A program made the translations under genes and the position numbers. A DNA stretch of 22,236 nt, taken from NCBI GenBank assembly GCA_026692885.1, contig JAPLNJ010000382.1, positions 1 through 22,236 of the forward strand, given 5' to 3'. Numbering within the stretch: the first letter of the stretch is position 1; each line of letters begins with the position of its first letter. Positions 1 to 6,410 of the stretch are shown one piece after another. The DNA comes from Planctomycetota bacterium. Its GTDB lineage: Bacteria > Planctomycetota > Planctomycetia > Pirellulales > Pirellulaceae. The notes under the pieces are model-generated. The model was not told the origin of the DNA. It saw nothing but the letters and a program-made list of their open reading frames with translations, and made no database searches.

Positions 1-57
1 TTCCCCTTCGCCGCATTCACCGCCGCCGCAGGCGGCGGTGAATGCGGCGAAGGGGAC
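1..57. repeat. Long perfect hairpin at the window edge
   Basis: Positions 2-27 are the exact reverse complement of 31-56, giving a 26-bp stem with only a 3-nt loop (GCA). There is no T-run after it, so it is not a classical intrinsic terminator. It belongs to the dispersed palindromes that fill the intergenic space of this genome. The rest of 1-447 has no convincing gene: the two overlapping small reading frames there run through the repeats and show no domain. Confidence 0.85.
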
Positions 58-101
58 GGGGTGTGGTTGCGGTACGCGGCCTTGGTTTTCAAACCTCTTG
101 T

Positions 102-172
102 CCACTGGGGCACGCCCAGTGGGGATCGGAGGTTAGGCTTAACCTCGTGCCATTCGGGGCAAGCCCGAATGG
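102..172. repeat. Tandem pair of look-alike hairpins
   Basis: Two short hairpins of the same design lie about 48 bp apart: CCACTGGG (102-109) pairs with 115-122, and CCATTCGGG (150-158) pairs with 164-172. Both have 5-nt loops and are followed by GGGGA. The stems differ in sequence but stay fully paired, so the fold rather than the sequence has been kept. Confidence 0.75.
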
Positions 173-318
173 GGACCCGACATGCCAAGCTGGAACAAAA
201 GCCGGACCAGATCTCACCAGTGCAAGGACTCTCTGGGATACAATTTTGCGCGGGCCACCCTCGGGCCCTCGTCAGTTCAGCCGTCGCTACGCGACTAAAG
301 CATCTCGCAGGAACTCCC

Positions 319-340
319 GCCGTGGGCTAAAACCCACGGC
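319..340. repeat. Short planctomycete-type hairpin
   Basis: GCCGTGGG at 319-326 pairs with CCCACGGC at 333-340 around a CTAAAA loop. It is followed by further small inverted motifs (GTCGCTCCGCGAC near 353). No reading frame of interest is involved. Confidence 0.6.
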
Positions 341-394
341 TACGTTCAGAAGGTCGCTCCGCGACTAATTCTCCGTCGCTGCGCGCTTACGATA

Positions 395-434
395 ATCCGC
401 TGCTAGCATTTTGCGCAACGTTCCGATCAAGGCC
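395..434 (+). mobile_element. Partial miniature element, right end only
   Basis: Positions 412-434 match the right terminal repeat of the element seen complete at 1992-2163 (TGCGCAAC...GATCAAGGCC). They are preceded by the same CTGCTAGC motif found before the right end of that copy (near 2127) and, as CCGCTAGC, of the 14183-14308 copy. I cannot find the matching left end upstream, so this is a truncated or decayed copy. It ends 13 bp beyond the stop codon of the dehydrogenase gene. Confidence 0.6.
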
Positions 435-447
435 CACCCGCAGGGGG

Positions 448-1812
448 TTACGCTTTGACGATCTTATCGCGTCCGGCGCTCACTGCCCGAGTCGCGTTTC
501 GAGTGTCCACGACCCGCTGTGCGTGCTGGACGATGAAGTCGTAATCAAAGGCCGTATGGTCCGTCGAAATCAGGACGCAATCCTGCGCCGCCAGGAACTC
601 GGCGGTCAGGGCCTGGCTCTGCAGCGGGGGCAGCGAGTAATGACGCATCCGGGGCAACTGCGGGATGTGCGGATCGCTGTAAGTGACTTCCGCGCCCAGG
701 TTCGACAGCAGCTTGAGCAGTTCGAAAGACGGGCTTTCACGCGGATCGTCTACGTCTCGCTTGTAGGCCACGCCTAACACACAAATCTTGGCGCCCCGCA
801 CCGCCAGGCCGCCGTCGTTCAAGGCTCCGGTTACTTTCTGGACGACGTACTGCGGCATGTTGGTGTTGATCTCGCCCGCCAGTTCGATGAACCGCGTCGT
901 CATTCCGTGCCGCCGCGCCAGCCAGGTCAGATAGAACGGGTCGATCGGGATGCAATGCCCACCGAGGCCCGGCCCCGGATAGAAAGCCTGGAAGCCAAAC
1001 GGCTTTGTCTTGGCGGCTTCGATCACTTCCCAGATGTCGATGCCCATCCGGTCGAACAACACCTTCATCTCGTTGACCAAAGCGATGTTGATCGCGCGAT
1101 AGGTGTTTTCGAGGATCTTGGCTGCTTCGGCAACTTCCGCACTCGATACGGCAATCGTCCGGACCACAGCCGCGCCGTACAAGGCGAGGGCGGCGCGCTG
1201 GCTGTGTTGGTCGACGCCGCCCACGATCTTCGGAATCTGGGCGGCCGAATACGTGGCGTTCCCCGGATCTTCACGCTCGGGGCTGAAAGCCAGCAGGAAG
1301 TCTTTGCCGACGCGGAGTCCGGTGGCTTCCAGAATCGGTTGCACGACATCGCGTGTGGTGCCGGGATAGGTGGTGCTTTCGAGCACGATCAGTTGGCCCG
1401 GCCGCAACACGGCCGCGATCTGGCGCGTGGTTGATACGATGCACTCCAAGTCTGGGTCACGGCTTTCGCTGAGCGGCGTGGGCACGCAAATCAGAATCGC
1501 GTCCGCTTCGCTCAACCGGCTCATGTCGGCCGTCGGCTCAAAAGCTCCGCGGCGGCTCCAGTCCTGCACATCCTCGGCCGGGATATGAGCGATGTAACTT
1601 TCGCCGGCCTGCAAGCGTTGGATCTTCCGCTGATCGATGTCGAAGCCCTTAGTCTTAAAGCCGGCATTCACGAAGGCCCGGATCAAGGGCATGCCGACAT
1701 AACCCAGCCCCACCACTCCGACCACCGCCGTCTTGTCGGCGATTTTCTGTTCCAATTCAGCGAGGGCGGAGCAAGCGGGTTCCTGCGGACGCGAGTGAGT
1801 GGCGCTGAGCAT
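448..1812 (-). CDS. wbpA: UDP-N-acetylglucosamine 6-dehydrogenase (WbpA-type)
   Basis: A 454-residue nucleotide-sugar dehydrogenase of the UDP-Glc/GDP-Man dehydrogenase family, which oxidises the C6 hydroxyl of a UDP-sugar to a uronic acid using two NAD+. Visible features are the N-terminal Rossmann motif GLGYVG (35-40), the central Lys/Asn helix (K232, N236), and the catalytic cysteine motif GPGLGGHCIPIDPFYLTW with Cys287. That motif most resembles WbpA-like UDP-GlcNAc dehydrogenases, so the product is probably UDP-GlcNAcA; substrate choice is inferred. The start at 1812 is chosen because AGGAG lies 8 nt upstream; a Met 10 codons earlier has no such site. It is the last leftward gene and has its own sigma-54-like promoter. 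It would feed acidic amino-sugar precursors to the polysaccharide made by the neighbouring genes. Confidence 0.92.
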   Translation of the reverse strand: MLSATHSRPQEPACSALAELEQKIADKTAVVGVVGLGYVGMPLIRAFVNAGFKTKGFDIDQRKIQRLQAGESYIAHIPAEDVQDWSRRGAFEPTADMSRLSEADAILICVPTPLSESRDPDLECIVSTTRQIAAVLRPGQLIVLESTTYPGTTRDVVQPILEATGLRVGKDFLLAFSPEREDPGNATYSAAQIPKIVGGVDQHSQRAALALYGAAVVRTIAVSSAEVAEAAKILENTYRAINIALVNEMKVLFDRMGIDIWEVIEAAKTKPFGFQAFYPGPGLGGHCIPIDPFYLTWLARRHGMTTRFIELAGEINTNMPQYVVQKVTGALNDGGLAVRGAKICVLGVAYKRDVDDPRESPSFELLKLLSNLGAEVTYSDPHIPQLPRMRHYSLPPLQSQALTAEFLAAQDCVLISTDHTAFDYDFIVQHAQRVVDTRNATRAVSAGRDKIVKA

Positions 1813-1878
1813 GTCTGAATCTCCTGTCGGTAGCGGGTGCAAACGGTTGGATAAGTTCTACAATGCTCGCCAACAATT

Positions 1879-1894
1879 TGCAAAGCCTGTGCCA
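1879..1894 (-). promoter_or_regulatory. Sigma-54 (-24/-12) promoter for dehydrogenase gene
   Basis: On the minus strand this reads TGGCACAGGCTTTGCA, with GG and GC in the correct sigma-54 phase and one mismatch (G7 to A) from TGGCACG-N4-TTGCW. The expected transcription start is near 1868, giving a leader of about 56 nt before the ATG at 1812. An inverted repeat further upstream (GCTCGCGTT near 1914, AACGCGAGC near 1947) could be an activator site, but that is speculative. Confidence 0.75.
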
Positions 1895-1991
1895 AGGGTT
1901 CGGAATTGTTTTCGCTCGCGTTACCGCCCAGCGGTGACGCCACAAAACGCGAGCATGGTTTCGACTCCGTACCACGGGATAGCACGGCTGG

Positions 1992-2163
1992 GGCCTTGAT
2001 CATAACGTTGCGCATGGCTGTTGGTGCTGGCAACGGGCCGGGTGGCTGGCGGCTGAGCCTAAGCGAAGCCCCAGTACCCGGTTTCTGGGGCATCGCTGCG
2101 CTCTGCCGCCAGCCACCCTGACCCCCTGCTGCTAGCGTTTTGCGCCACCTTATGATCAAGGCC
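1992..2163. mobile_element. Complete miniature inverted-repeat element with 9-bp target duplication
   Basis: The element is 172 bp. Its left end (1992-2014) starts GGCCTTGATCATAACGTTGC, and the right end (2141-2163) is its inverted copy with 2 mismatches in 23. It is flanked by an exact 9-bp direct repeat, CACGGCTGG, at 1983-1991 and 2164-2172, the signature of transposition. Inside is a long imperfect palindrome (2040-2118) whose outer 14 bp pair perfectly (2040-2053 with 2105-2118). It encodes no transposase, so it must have been moved in trans. Confidence 0.85.
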
Positions 2164-2318
2164 CACGGCTGGCAAAGCCGGGGCTCGGATAACCATCCAG
2201 CAAGGAAACCGAAGGATGTTCTCGCTGGACGAATCCATCACCCGCCTTGGCAGATCGACGATTGTTGGTGGCCGTCCGCATTCAAGTTACTGGCGACGGT
2301 AAGAAGTACCGGAAAGGT

Positions 2319-3380
2319 TTACTGACCGGCCAGCGCCAGCATGGGCAAACGCGATGCACGCCGTCGCGAGTACAGCATCGCACCGCCACAGACCGCCACC
2401 AACAGCCAGAGGAAACCAGGCTCAGGTGCCGGCAGGCTGTGCAACGAGGCGCTCCTCAGCAACGTCTGCACGTTACGCTCCCCGAAGTACACCGCGAAGA
2501 TCGCGTCGTTGTAGTCCCGATCACCCCCGCCGTACATGTCCTCGAAACTGAACAGGACATAGGGATTATTGACCTGAGCGAACGACACCACGTGATTGAT
2601 CTTATCCGCGTTGAGTTTGCTGTCGGTGGAAAATACATTGTTCCCGCCGTTAGCCCCGTTCGAGATCAAGAAAAAGTCCAGATTCGTGCCCGCTGCCATC
2701 TTGCCCAGATTCACGAAGTCGCCAGGCATCAGCGGCTCGGACAGCGTACGCTTGGTGCTGCCCGACGACAGATAGGAATTCGGGCTCGATGCGTCTGGAA
2801 AGATTAGTAAGGGATTGCTGCCTAGAACTCCGGCGGCCCCGGTATTGAAGCCGAGCGTATTGAAGCCGAGGGTGTTGTGATAGCCTGCGCCTTCGCCGAC
2901 GAAGTAGACGCGCACATCGGCGGCCATCGTCAGCGTCAGTGCTTCTGGTTTCAGAGCAATTAAGCCACCCGCGGCACCGCTGTTCGGAATGGCCGAGTAC
3001 TCGCGCAGGTTCACGTCGACTAAGTGTTGCATCGACGGTAGCGTGTCGGTCAAGAACTTGGCGGCCGCCGTGTCGCTGCCGGCCAGTTGGACGTTATTCA
3101 CAGTAGTCAACCCAAGCGGGCGCGCAGGCGCTTGGATCGGAGAGTAGGTGAGCGTCTCGGCTCGAATTTCTCCGACGCTCGCCACACACAACACCGCCAG
3201 AAGTAGCAGGGCTGAAGCCGCACCCGCCAACCGGCTGCGTGCGACAACGGGTCCAGCCGCCTCGCGGTGACGCAGCCGAGAACGAACTCCCTCGCCCCGG
3301 TGCCCCGGGCAGAGGGGCGGGGTCGGCAGCGGCTTGGCCAAACTAGCGGACGCGGATGCGTGGGACGGTAATATGTTCAT
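2319..3380 (-). CDS. PEP-CTERM sorted surface protein with DUF4114-like domain
   Basis: A 353-residue predicted exported protein and likely exosortase substrate. Residues 51-74 look like a signal peptide core (LAGAASALLLLAVLCVASV) ending near Ala74. A DUF4114-like region follows, with GYHNTLGF near 167 and FEDMYGGGDRDYNDAIFAVY at 279-298. The C-terminus is a PEP-CTERM signal: Pro-Glu-Pro at 319-321, a hydrophobic stretch to about 337, then Arg-Arg-Arg at 339-341. The tail after the arginines (12 residues) is a little long. The 45 residues before the signal peptide are odd: residues 1-20 copy the start of the small membrane protein at 3779-4432, and residues 20-48 read through palindromic repeat DNA. 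No better downstream start is visible. A 15-bp tandem duplication gives LGFNTLGFN at 171-179. Confidence 0.85.
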   Translation of the reverse strand: MNILPSHASASASLAKPLPTPPLCPGHRGEGVRSRLRHREAAGPVVARSRLAGAASALLLLAVLCVASVGEIRAETLTYSPIQAPARPLGLTTVNNVQLAGSDTAAAKFLTDTLPSMQHLVDVNLREYSAIPNSGAAGGLIALKPEALTLTMAADVRVYFVGEGAGYHNTLGFNTLGFNTGAAGVLGSNPLLIFPDASSPNSYLSSGSTKRTLSEPLMPGDFVNLGKMAAGTNLDFFLISNGANGGNNVFSTDSKLNADKINHVVSFAQVNNPYVLFSFEDMYGGGDRDYNDAIFAVYFGERNVQTLLRSASLHSLPAPEPGFLWLLVAVCGGAMLYSRRRASRLPMLALAGQ

Positions 3381-3406
3381 CTGGTCAGGGACCTCTTACT
3401 GGCTGA
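3325..3406 (-). repeat. Leader/N-terminus duplication, copy A
   Basis: This 82-bp block matches 4377-4458 at 76 of 82 positions. It covers the first 18 codons of the PEP-CTERM gene and 26 bp of its leader. A second matching block (3458-3491 against 4587-4620, 31 of 34) contains the sigma-54-like promoters, so the whole control region and N-terminus are duplicated, with diverged spacer between the blocks. Confidence 0.85.
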
Positions 3407-3457
3407 GTAGCACCAAACGGTTCTGCGGAGACTGATCGTACAGTTCTGAGATCAAGA

Positions 3458-3473
3458 TGCAATTTTCGTTCCA
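3458..3473 (-). promoter_or_regulatory. Sigma-54 (-24/-12) promoter for PEP-CTERM gene
   Basis: The minus strand reads TGGAACGAAAATTGCA. GG and GC spacing fits sigma-54, and TTGCA is perfect; A replaces C in the -24 box. The predicted start is near 3447, with a leader of about 67 nt. The motif is conserved in the duplicate at 4587-4602 although the flanking leader has diverged. Confidence 0.7.
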
Positions 3474-3576
3474 AAACGTCCGTCGTCGCAGAAGAGTCAC
3501 AACGGTTCAGCATCGAAGGAAGCGGCGAAGCACGTGCATCGGCGAGATCCCCACGAGCTCGACCAGAACTAAGGTC

Positions 3577-3660
3577 GGCCTTGATCGTTAGGTTGCGCAC
3601 AGCCGTCAGTGCCAGCAGCAGCCCGGGTGGCTGGTGGCTGAGCCTAAGCGAAGCCCCAGT
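3577..3660 (-). mobile_element. Partial miniature element, left end and half palindrome
   Basis: Positions 3577-3599 match the left terminal repeat of the 1992-2163 element (GGCCTTGATC...GTTGCGCA). The sequence that follows matches its left palindrome arm (GGGTGGCTGG.GGCTGAGCCTAAGCGAAGCCCCAGTACCCGGT) up to about 3667. The right half is missing and is replaced by other repeats, so this is a truncated copy. Confidence 0.7.
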
Positions 3661-3714
3661 ACCCGGTCGGCAGCAGCAGGCCCTAGTGCTTTGTCAAGGC
3701 AAAGATCGTGGGTT

Positions 3715-3778
3715 GTGAGCGGCAAGGCGCTAGCCGCCGGTGGCGTTCGAAACCGGCGGCTAGCGCCTTGCCGCTCAC
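3715..3778. repeat. 27-bp perfect hairpin abutting a stop codon
   Basis: Positions 3715-3741 are the exact reverse complement of 3752-3778, with a 10-nt loop. The stop codon of the small membrane protein gene (3779-3781) touches the stem. It could protect or terminate the transcript, but no T-run follows on the minus strand. The sequence (GCGGCAAGGCGCTAGCCGCC) looks like a dispersed planctomycete palindrome. Confidence 0.85.
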
Positions 3779-4432
3779 TCATCGCGCCCCCAAATCGGGG
3801 CGAAAACCTGGGATCTCGATCAGAGCGTTGTCCCGCGCTGTCATGTGCGACACCGCGGGTCCAGCTGCCGCGTTGCGGTGGCCGGCACGGCCAGGCTTTC
3901 GATTTAGCCACACGACCCACACGACCGTCAGCGCCGTGAGTGCGATTCGCAGCCAGGCCTCCCAGCCCGCCAGTAGGCCGCTGCTGAGCCACCCGCACAC
4001 GGGCATCCACAGCAGACTCGCCAGCAGCCAACCGAGCTGTCCTCGGACCGGTCGTTTCCAGCCGGCTAACGCCAGGGCCAGCCCGGCGTGCCGCGAACAA
4101 TTCAACCACGTCAGTTGACCCAGGCAGGACAGCACGAGGGCACTGGCCAGTAGACCGGTCTGCGGCCGGCCGAGACTCCGCCGGAAGACGCCCAGCGGCA
4201 AAGCCGGGATCAGCCACAGCCCGAAGGCCAACCAAGCTGTGGCTTCGGGCGAGTTGGAACGCCACGCGACCAGCAAATCGCCGGCCTGCCAGCCGCAGTA
4301 GGCCAACACACAGAACCTCAACCAGCCGCCGGAGACTGTGGGCTGGGACTCGATAACGTCGGTCGGGCCAGGAGCCGGCAGCGACTTGGCCAAACCAGCG
4401 GACGCAGATGCATGGGACGGTAATAAGTTCAT
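3779..4432 (-). CDS. Small multi-pass membrane protein next to exosortase, function unknown
   Basis: A 217-residue protein with about five hydrophobic segments (roughly 36-56, 65-84, 93-111, 132-156 and 158-177), so an inner-membrane protein. I recognise no family. It lies directly downstream of the exosortase gene in the same direction, suggesting an accessory role in sorting; this is inference from position. Its first 20 residues (MNLLPSHASASAGLAKSLPA) are nearly shared with the PEP-CTERM protein because the DNA is duplicated. The last 35 residues (GHRNAAAGPAVSH onward) run into repeat-like DNA ending at a 27-bp hairpin, so the native C-terminus may have been replaced. The leader is about 144 nt from the predicted sigma-54 start and contains an inserted palindrome (4499-4555). 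Confidence 0.65.
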   Translation of the reverse strand: MNLLPSHASASAGLAKSLPAPGPTDVIESQPTVSGGWLRFCVLAYCGWQAGDLLVAWRSNSPEATAWLAFGLWLIPALPLGVFRRSLGRPQTGLLASALVLSCLGQLTWLNCSRHAGLALALAGWKRPVRGQLGWLLASLLWMPVCGWLSSGLLAGWEAWLRIALTALTVVWVVWLNRKPGRAGHRNAAAGPAVSHMTARDNALIEIPGFRPDLGAR

Positions 4433-4458
4433 CTGGTCAGGGACCTTTTACTGGCTGA
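4377..4458 (-). repeat. Leader/N-terminus duplication, copy B
   Basis: Partner of 3325-3406 (76 of 82 identical). It includes the first codons of the small membrane protein gene and the shared leader CTGGTCAGGGACC. AAAGGT or AGAGGT, about 12-14 nt before the ATG in each copy, is the only visible ribosome-binding candidate. Confidence 0.85.
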
Positions 4459-4498
4459 AACGTTTCTCGGTTCGTGCTCTTGAACTGCTTGCCGTTGG

Positions 4499-4555
4499 GT
4501 ACGACGGCTCTCCGAAGCCGTCGAAATCAGCGACGGGCTCGGAGGCCCGTCGTAC
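4499..4555. repeat. Palindromic repeat inserted in a 5' leader
   Basis: GTACGACGG (4499-4507) pairs with CCGTCGTAC (4547-4555). Two smaller hairpins lie inside (GACGGCTCTCCGAAGCCGTC and GACGGGCTCGGAGGCCCGTC). Copy A of the duplicated leader lacks this piece, which accounts for most of the 78-bp length difference between the two leaders. Confidence 0.7.
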
Positions 4556-4586
4556 AGAGTGTCCAAAATCCGTGAATCCGGGTTAT

Positions 4587-4602
4587 CGCAATTCTCGTTC
4601 CA
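4587..4602 (-). promoter_or_regulatory. Sigma-54 (-24/-12) promoter for small membrane gene
   Basis: The minus strand reads TGGAACGAGAATTGCG, with GG-N10-GC phase intact. It lies just after the exosortase stop codon (4625) and is the duplicate of the site at 3458-3473. The predicted start is near 4576. Confidence 0.65.
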
Positions 4603-4624
4603 AGACGTCCGTCGTCGCAGGAAA

Positions 4625-6082
4625 TTACAGTTCCATCAGCCACGACGCGCTATCCAGGAACCGAAACCAATTCACGGGCGTCGAGATTACGGGCTCGACC
4701 AAAACTAAGACGGGTTCCTGCCCGAACCGGCCGAACGTCGCCCGCCGCAAGCTGGTTTGAAACAAGTAACGAACCGGCGAGGTGTAACGCGAAGCGCCAT
4801 CACTGAACCAGAACAGGACTTCTTTCTCCGTGCCGTCATCCAGTGCGCGCAGCAGCCGAGCTTGGCCGCCACGCACCGGCAACTCCGACGACTCCGTCAC
4901 TGTCCAGCAGTACGCCGGGTCGTGCACGGCGCGGCGGTTGGCGGTGCCATCAATGGCCGTCACCAGAAACTCCCGTCCACCCACGCGGCACACGCGTTTG
5001 ACGGCCGCCGCGGCTCCCAGTCGCCGCTGTTCCGACTCCGAAAGGGGCACCACGCGGCCAGCCACCGTACGGGACAACTGCTGTAGGCGGGCCTGAGCAT
5101 TATCCAGCGGGACCAGCCGCCAGACACCGCCGATCACCAGACAGCTCAGCAGCAACACTCCTAACCCCAGCTGTTGGAACGGCATGCCGCGAAACTGGCC
5201 GAAACGCCAGCGCGGGAGCCTCAGGCTGCTCGGCTCAGCGTGGTTCGAGCGGTTCCAATTCCAGAGCTGTATGAAAGTAGAAGTCCGCTTCCAGCAGGCC
5301 AGACTCAACATGCACAGGCCCAGCATCAGCCCCACCACCAGCCAGCCGCCGCCATCGTGCAGCCAGTCGCGGTACCGAGCCTGTTCGAACCACATCGCAC
5401 CCAGACAAACCAACAGGACACGCAGGCTGTTGGCCAGCCAAGCCAAGGCCGGCAACACGGCCAGCCAGGGCCAGATCAGTTGCTGTGGTCCCAGAAAAAC
5501 ATGGGCGGCCGCCAGGCCCACCACCAGCATCGCGTGCAACGTCTCGCGGCCGGCACAGTGTTCGTTGACTTCGACCGGCTGACCGGAGACGAACACCACG
5601 GTGCCCTCGCGAGCGGTCTCCAGACCGGCAGTTGCGAGCGTGGACTCGACGGCGGCGGCCGAGGTGATCCGCAGCCACCAGCTGAGCGGCTTGAGATCCA
5701 GATCGACCCACGGGAAGATAAACAGACTTAGTAACAGCAGGCGCGCCACCCGCGGCTTAGCGGGTGTTTCCAGACGTGTCTGCAGCCAGGCCCACAAGCC
5801 CGCCGACCACGCGAAGGCTATCGGCAGCACCAGGTCCGTGGCCAGCCCGATCAGCACGCCGAGCGACGACAGCAACAACAGCCCCACGTTCCAACGGGTC
5901 GACTCCCGGCGGAATCTCCAGGGGCCGCCCAAACCGACGAACAGCAGCAGAGCTGCGGCGCCCAAGCTCAAGGCGTTGGCCGACACGTCGCGGCGGGCAC
6001 ATTCCCACCCGATCGCCACGGCCGTGGCCGCCAGCACGGCCAGCATTATCCCGTCGGTGGCACGCAGGTTTCGCTCTCGCAT
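4625..6082 (-). CDS. Exosortase with C-terminal EpsI-like domain
   Basis: A 485-residue inner-membrane transpeptidase-like protein predicted to cleave PEP-CTERM signals and pass the protein on to the cell surface. The N-terminal 265 residues are multi-pass. They carry the exosortase catalytic set: Cys176 in NEHCAGRE, Arg221 in NSLRVLLV, and His242 in LHDGGGW. After another hydrophobic segment (about 303-322) the C-terminal 160 residues resemble the EpsI-type domain found fused to or next to exosortases. The Cys motif is CAGR rather than the common CSG, suggesting a planctomycete subclass (possibly XrtU; I am not certain of the class). The start at 6082 has only a weak ribosome site; Met13 is an alternative. 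No sigma-54-like site is visible upstream, unlike its neighbours. The PEP-CTERM gene at 2319-3380 encodes a likely substrate. Confidence 0.88.
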   Translation of the reverse strand: MRERNLRATDGIMLAVLAATAVAIGWECARRDVSANALSLGAAALLLFVGLGGPWRFRRESTRWNVGLLLLSSLGVLIGLATDLVLPIAFAWSAGLWAWLQTRLETPAKPRVARLLLLSLFIFPWVDLDLKPLSWWLRITSAAAVESTLATAGLETAREGTVVFVSGQPVEVNEHCAGRETLHAMLVVGLAAAHVFLGPQQLIWPWLAVLPALAWLANSLRVLLVCLGAMWFEQARYRDWLHDGGGWLVVGLMLGLCMLSLACWKRTSTFIQLWNWNRSNHAEPSSLRLPRWRFGQFRGMPFQQLGLGVLLLSCLVIGGVWRLVPLDNAQARLQQLSRTVAGRVVPLSESEQRRLGAAAAVKRVCRVGGREFLVTAIDGTANRRAVHDPAYCWTVTESSELPVRGGQARLLRALDDGTEKEVLFWFSDGASRYTSPVRYLFQTSLRRATFGRFGQEPVLVLVEPVISTPVNWFRFLDSASWLMEL

Positions 6083-6410
6083 GTTCGTATCCCAGGTGAA
6101 AGCTTAGATTTCTCGGTCCTGCACTGACCGTTTGAAAATAACGCTTTGACTCACCGCTTGAATCTTCCAGGTTCTGTTTCACGCACGGATGGCAGAGCCA
6201 GAGCACGGATAATACGGTTGCCAGACCGTGGCTGTGCCGCCTAAGGATCGCGAAAGAAATAACTGTCGCAAGGATGTGGTCATCTCGCTCCGCGAGATGA
6301 CATGCCATCACGCGGAGCGTGATGGCTACTTTGTACCCCGGCCCTCTGGCGACACAAAAGCGGGATGAACTCCGCTCAGCTTCCCACCGCGATTTTGCGC
6401 GGCCCACCCC
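6083..6410. other. Intergenic spacer with two hairpins, no gene
   Basis: This 328-bp spacer between the TPR and exosortase genes contains two small palindromes: TCATCTCGC (6280-6288) with 6292-6300, and CCATCACGC (6305-6313) with 6317-6325. Their shared core is CGCTCCGCG or its complement. Near the TPR stop lies TTTTGCGCGGCCCACCC (6394-6410), resembling a motif at 244-260. I see no sigma-54 site with correct spacing and no coding frame of note. Confidence 0.6.

Noticed and set aside
1..447. Possible small genes in the left spacer (42-368 and 61-330)
   Set aside because: Both overlap hairpin repeats, overlap each other in different frames, and have no ribosome site or recognisable domain.
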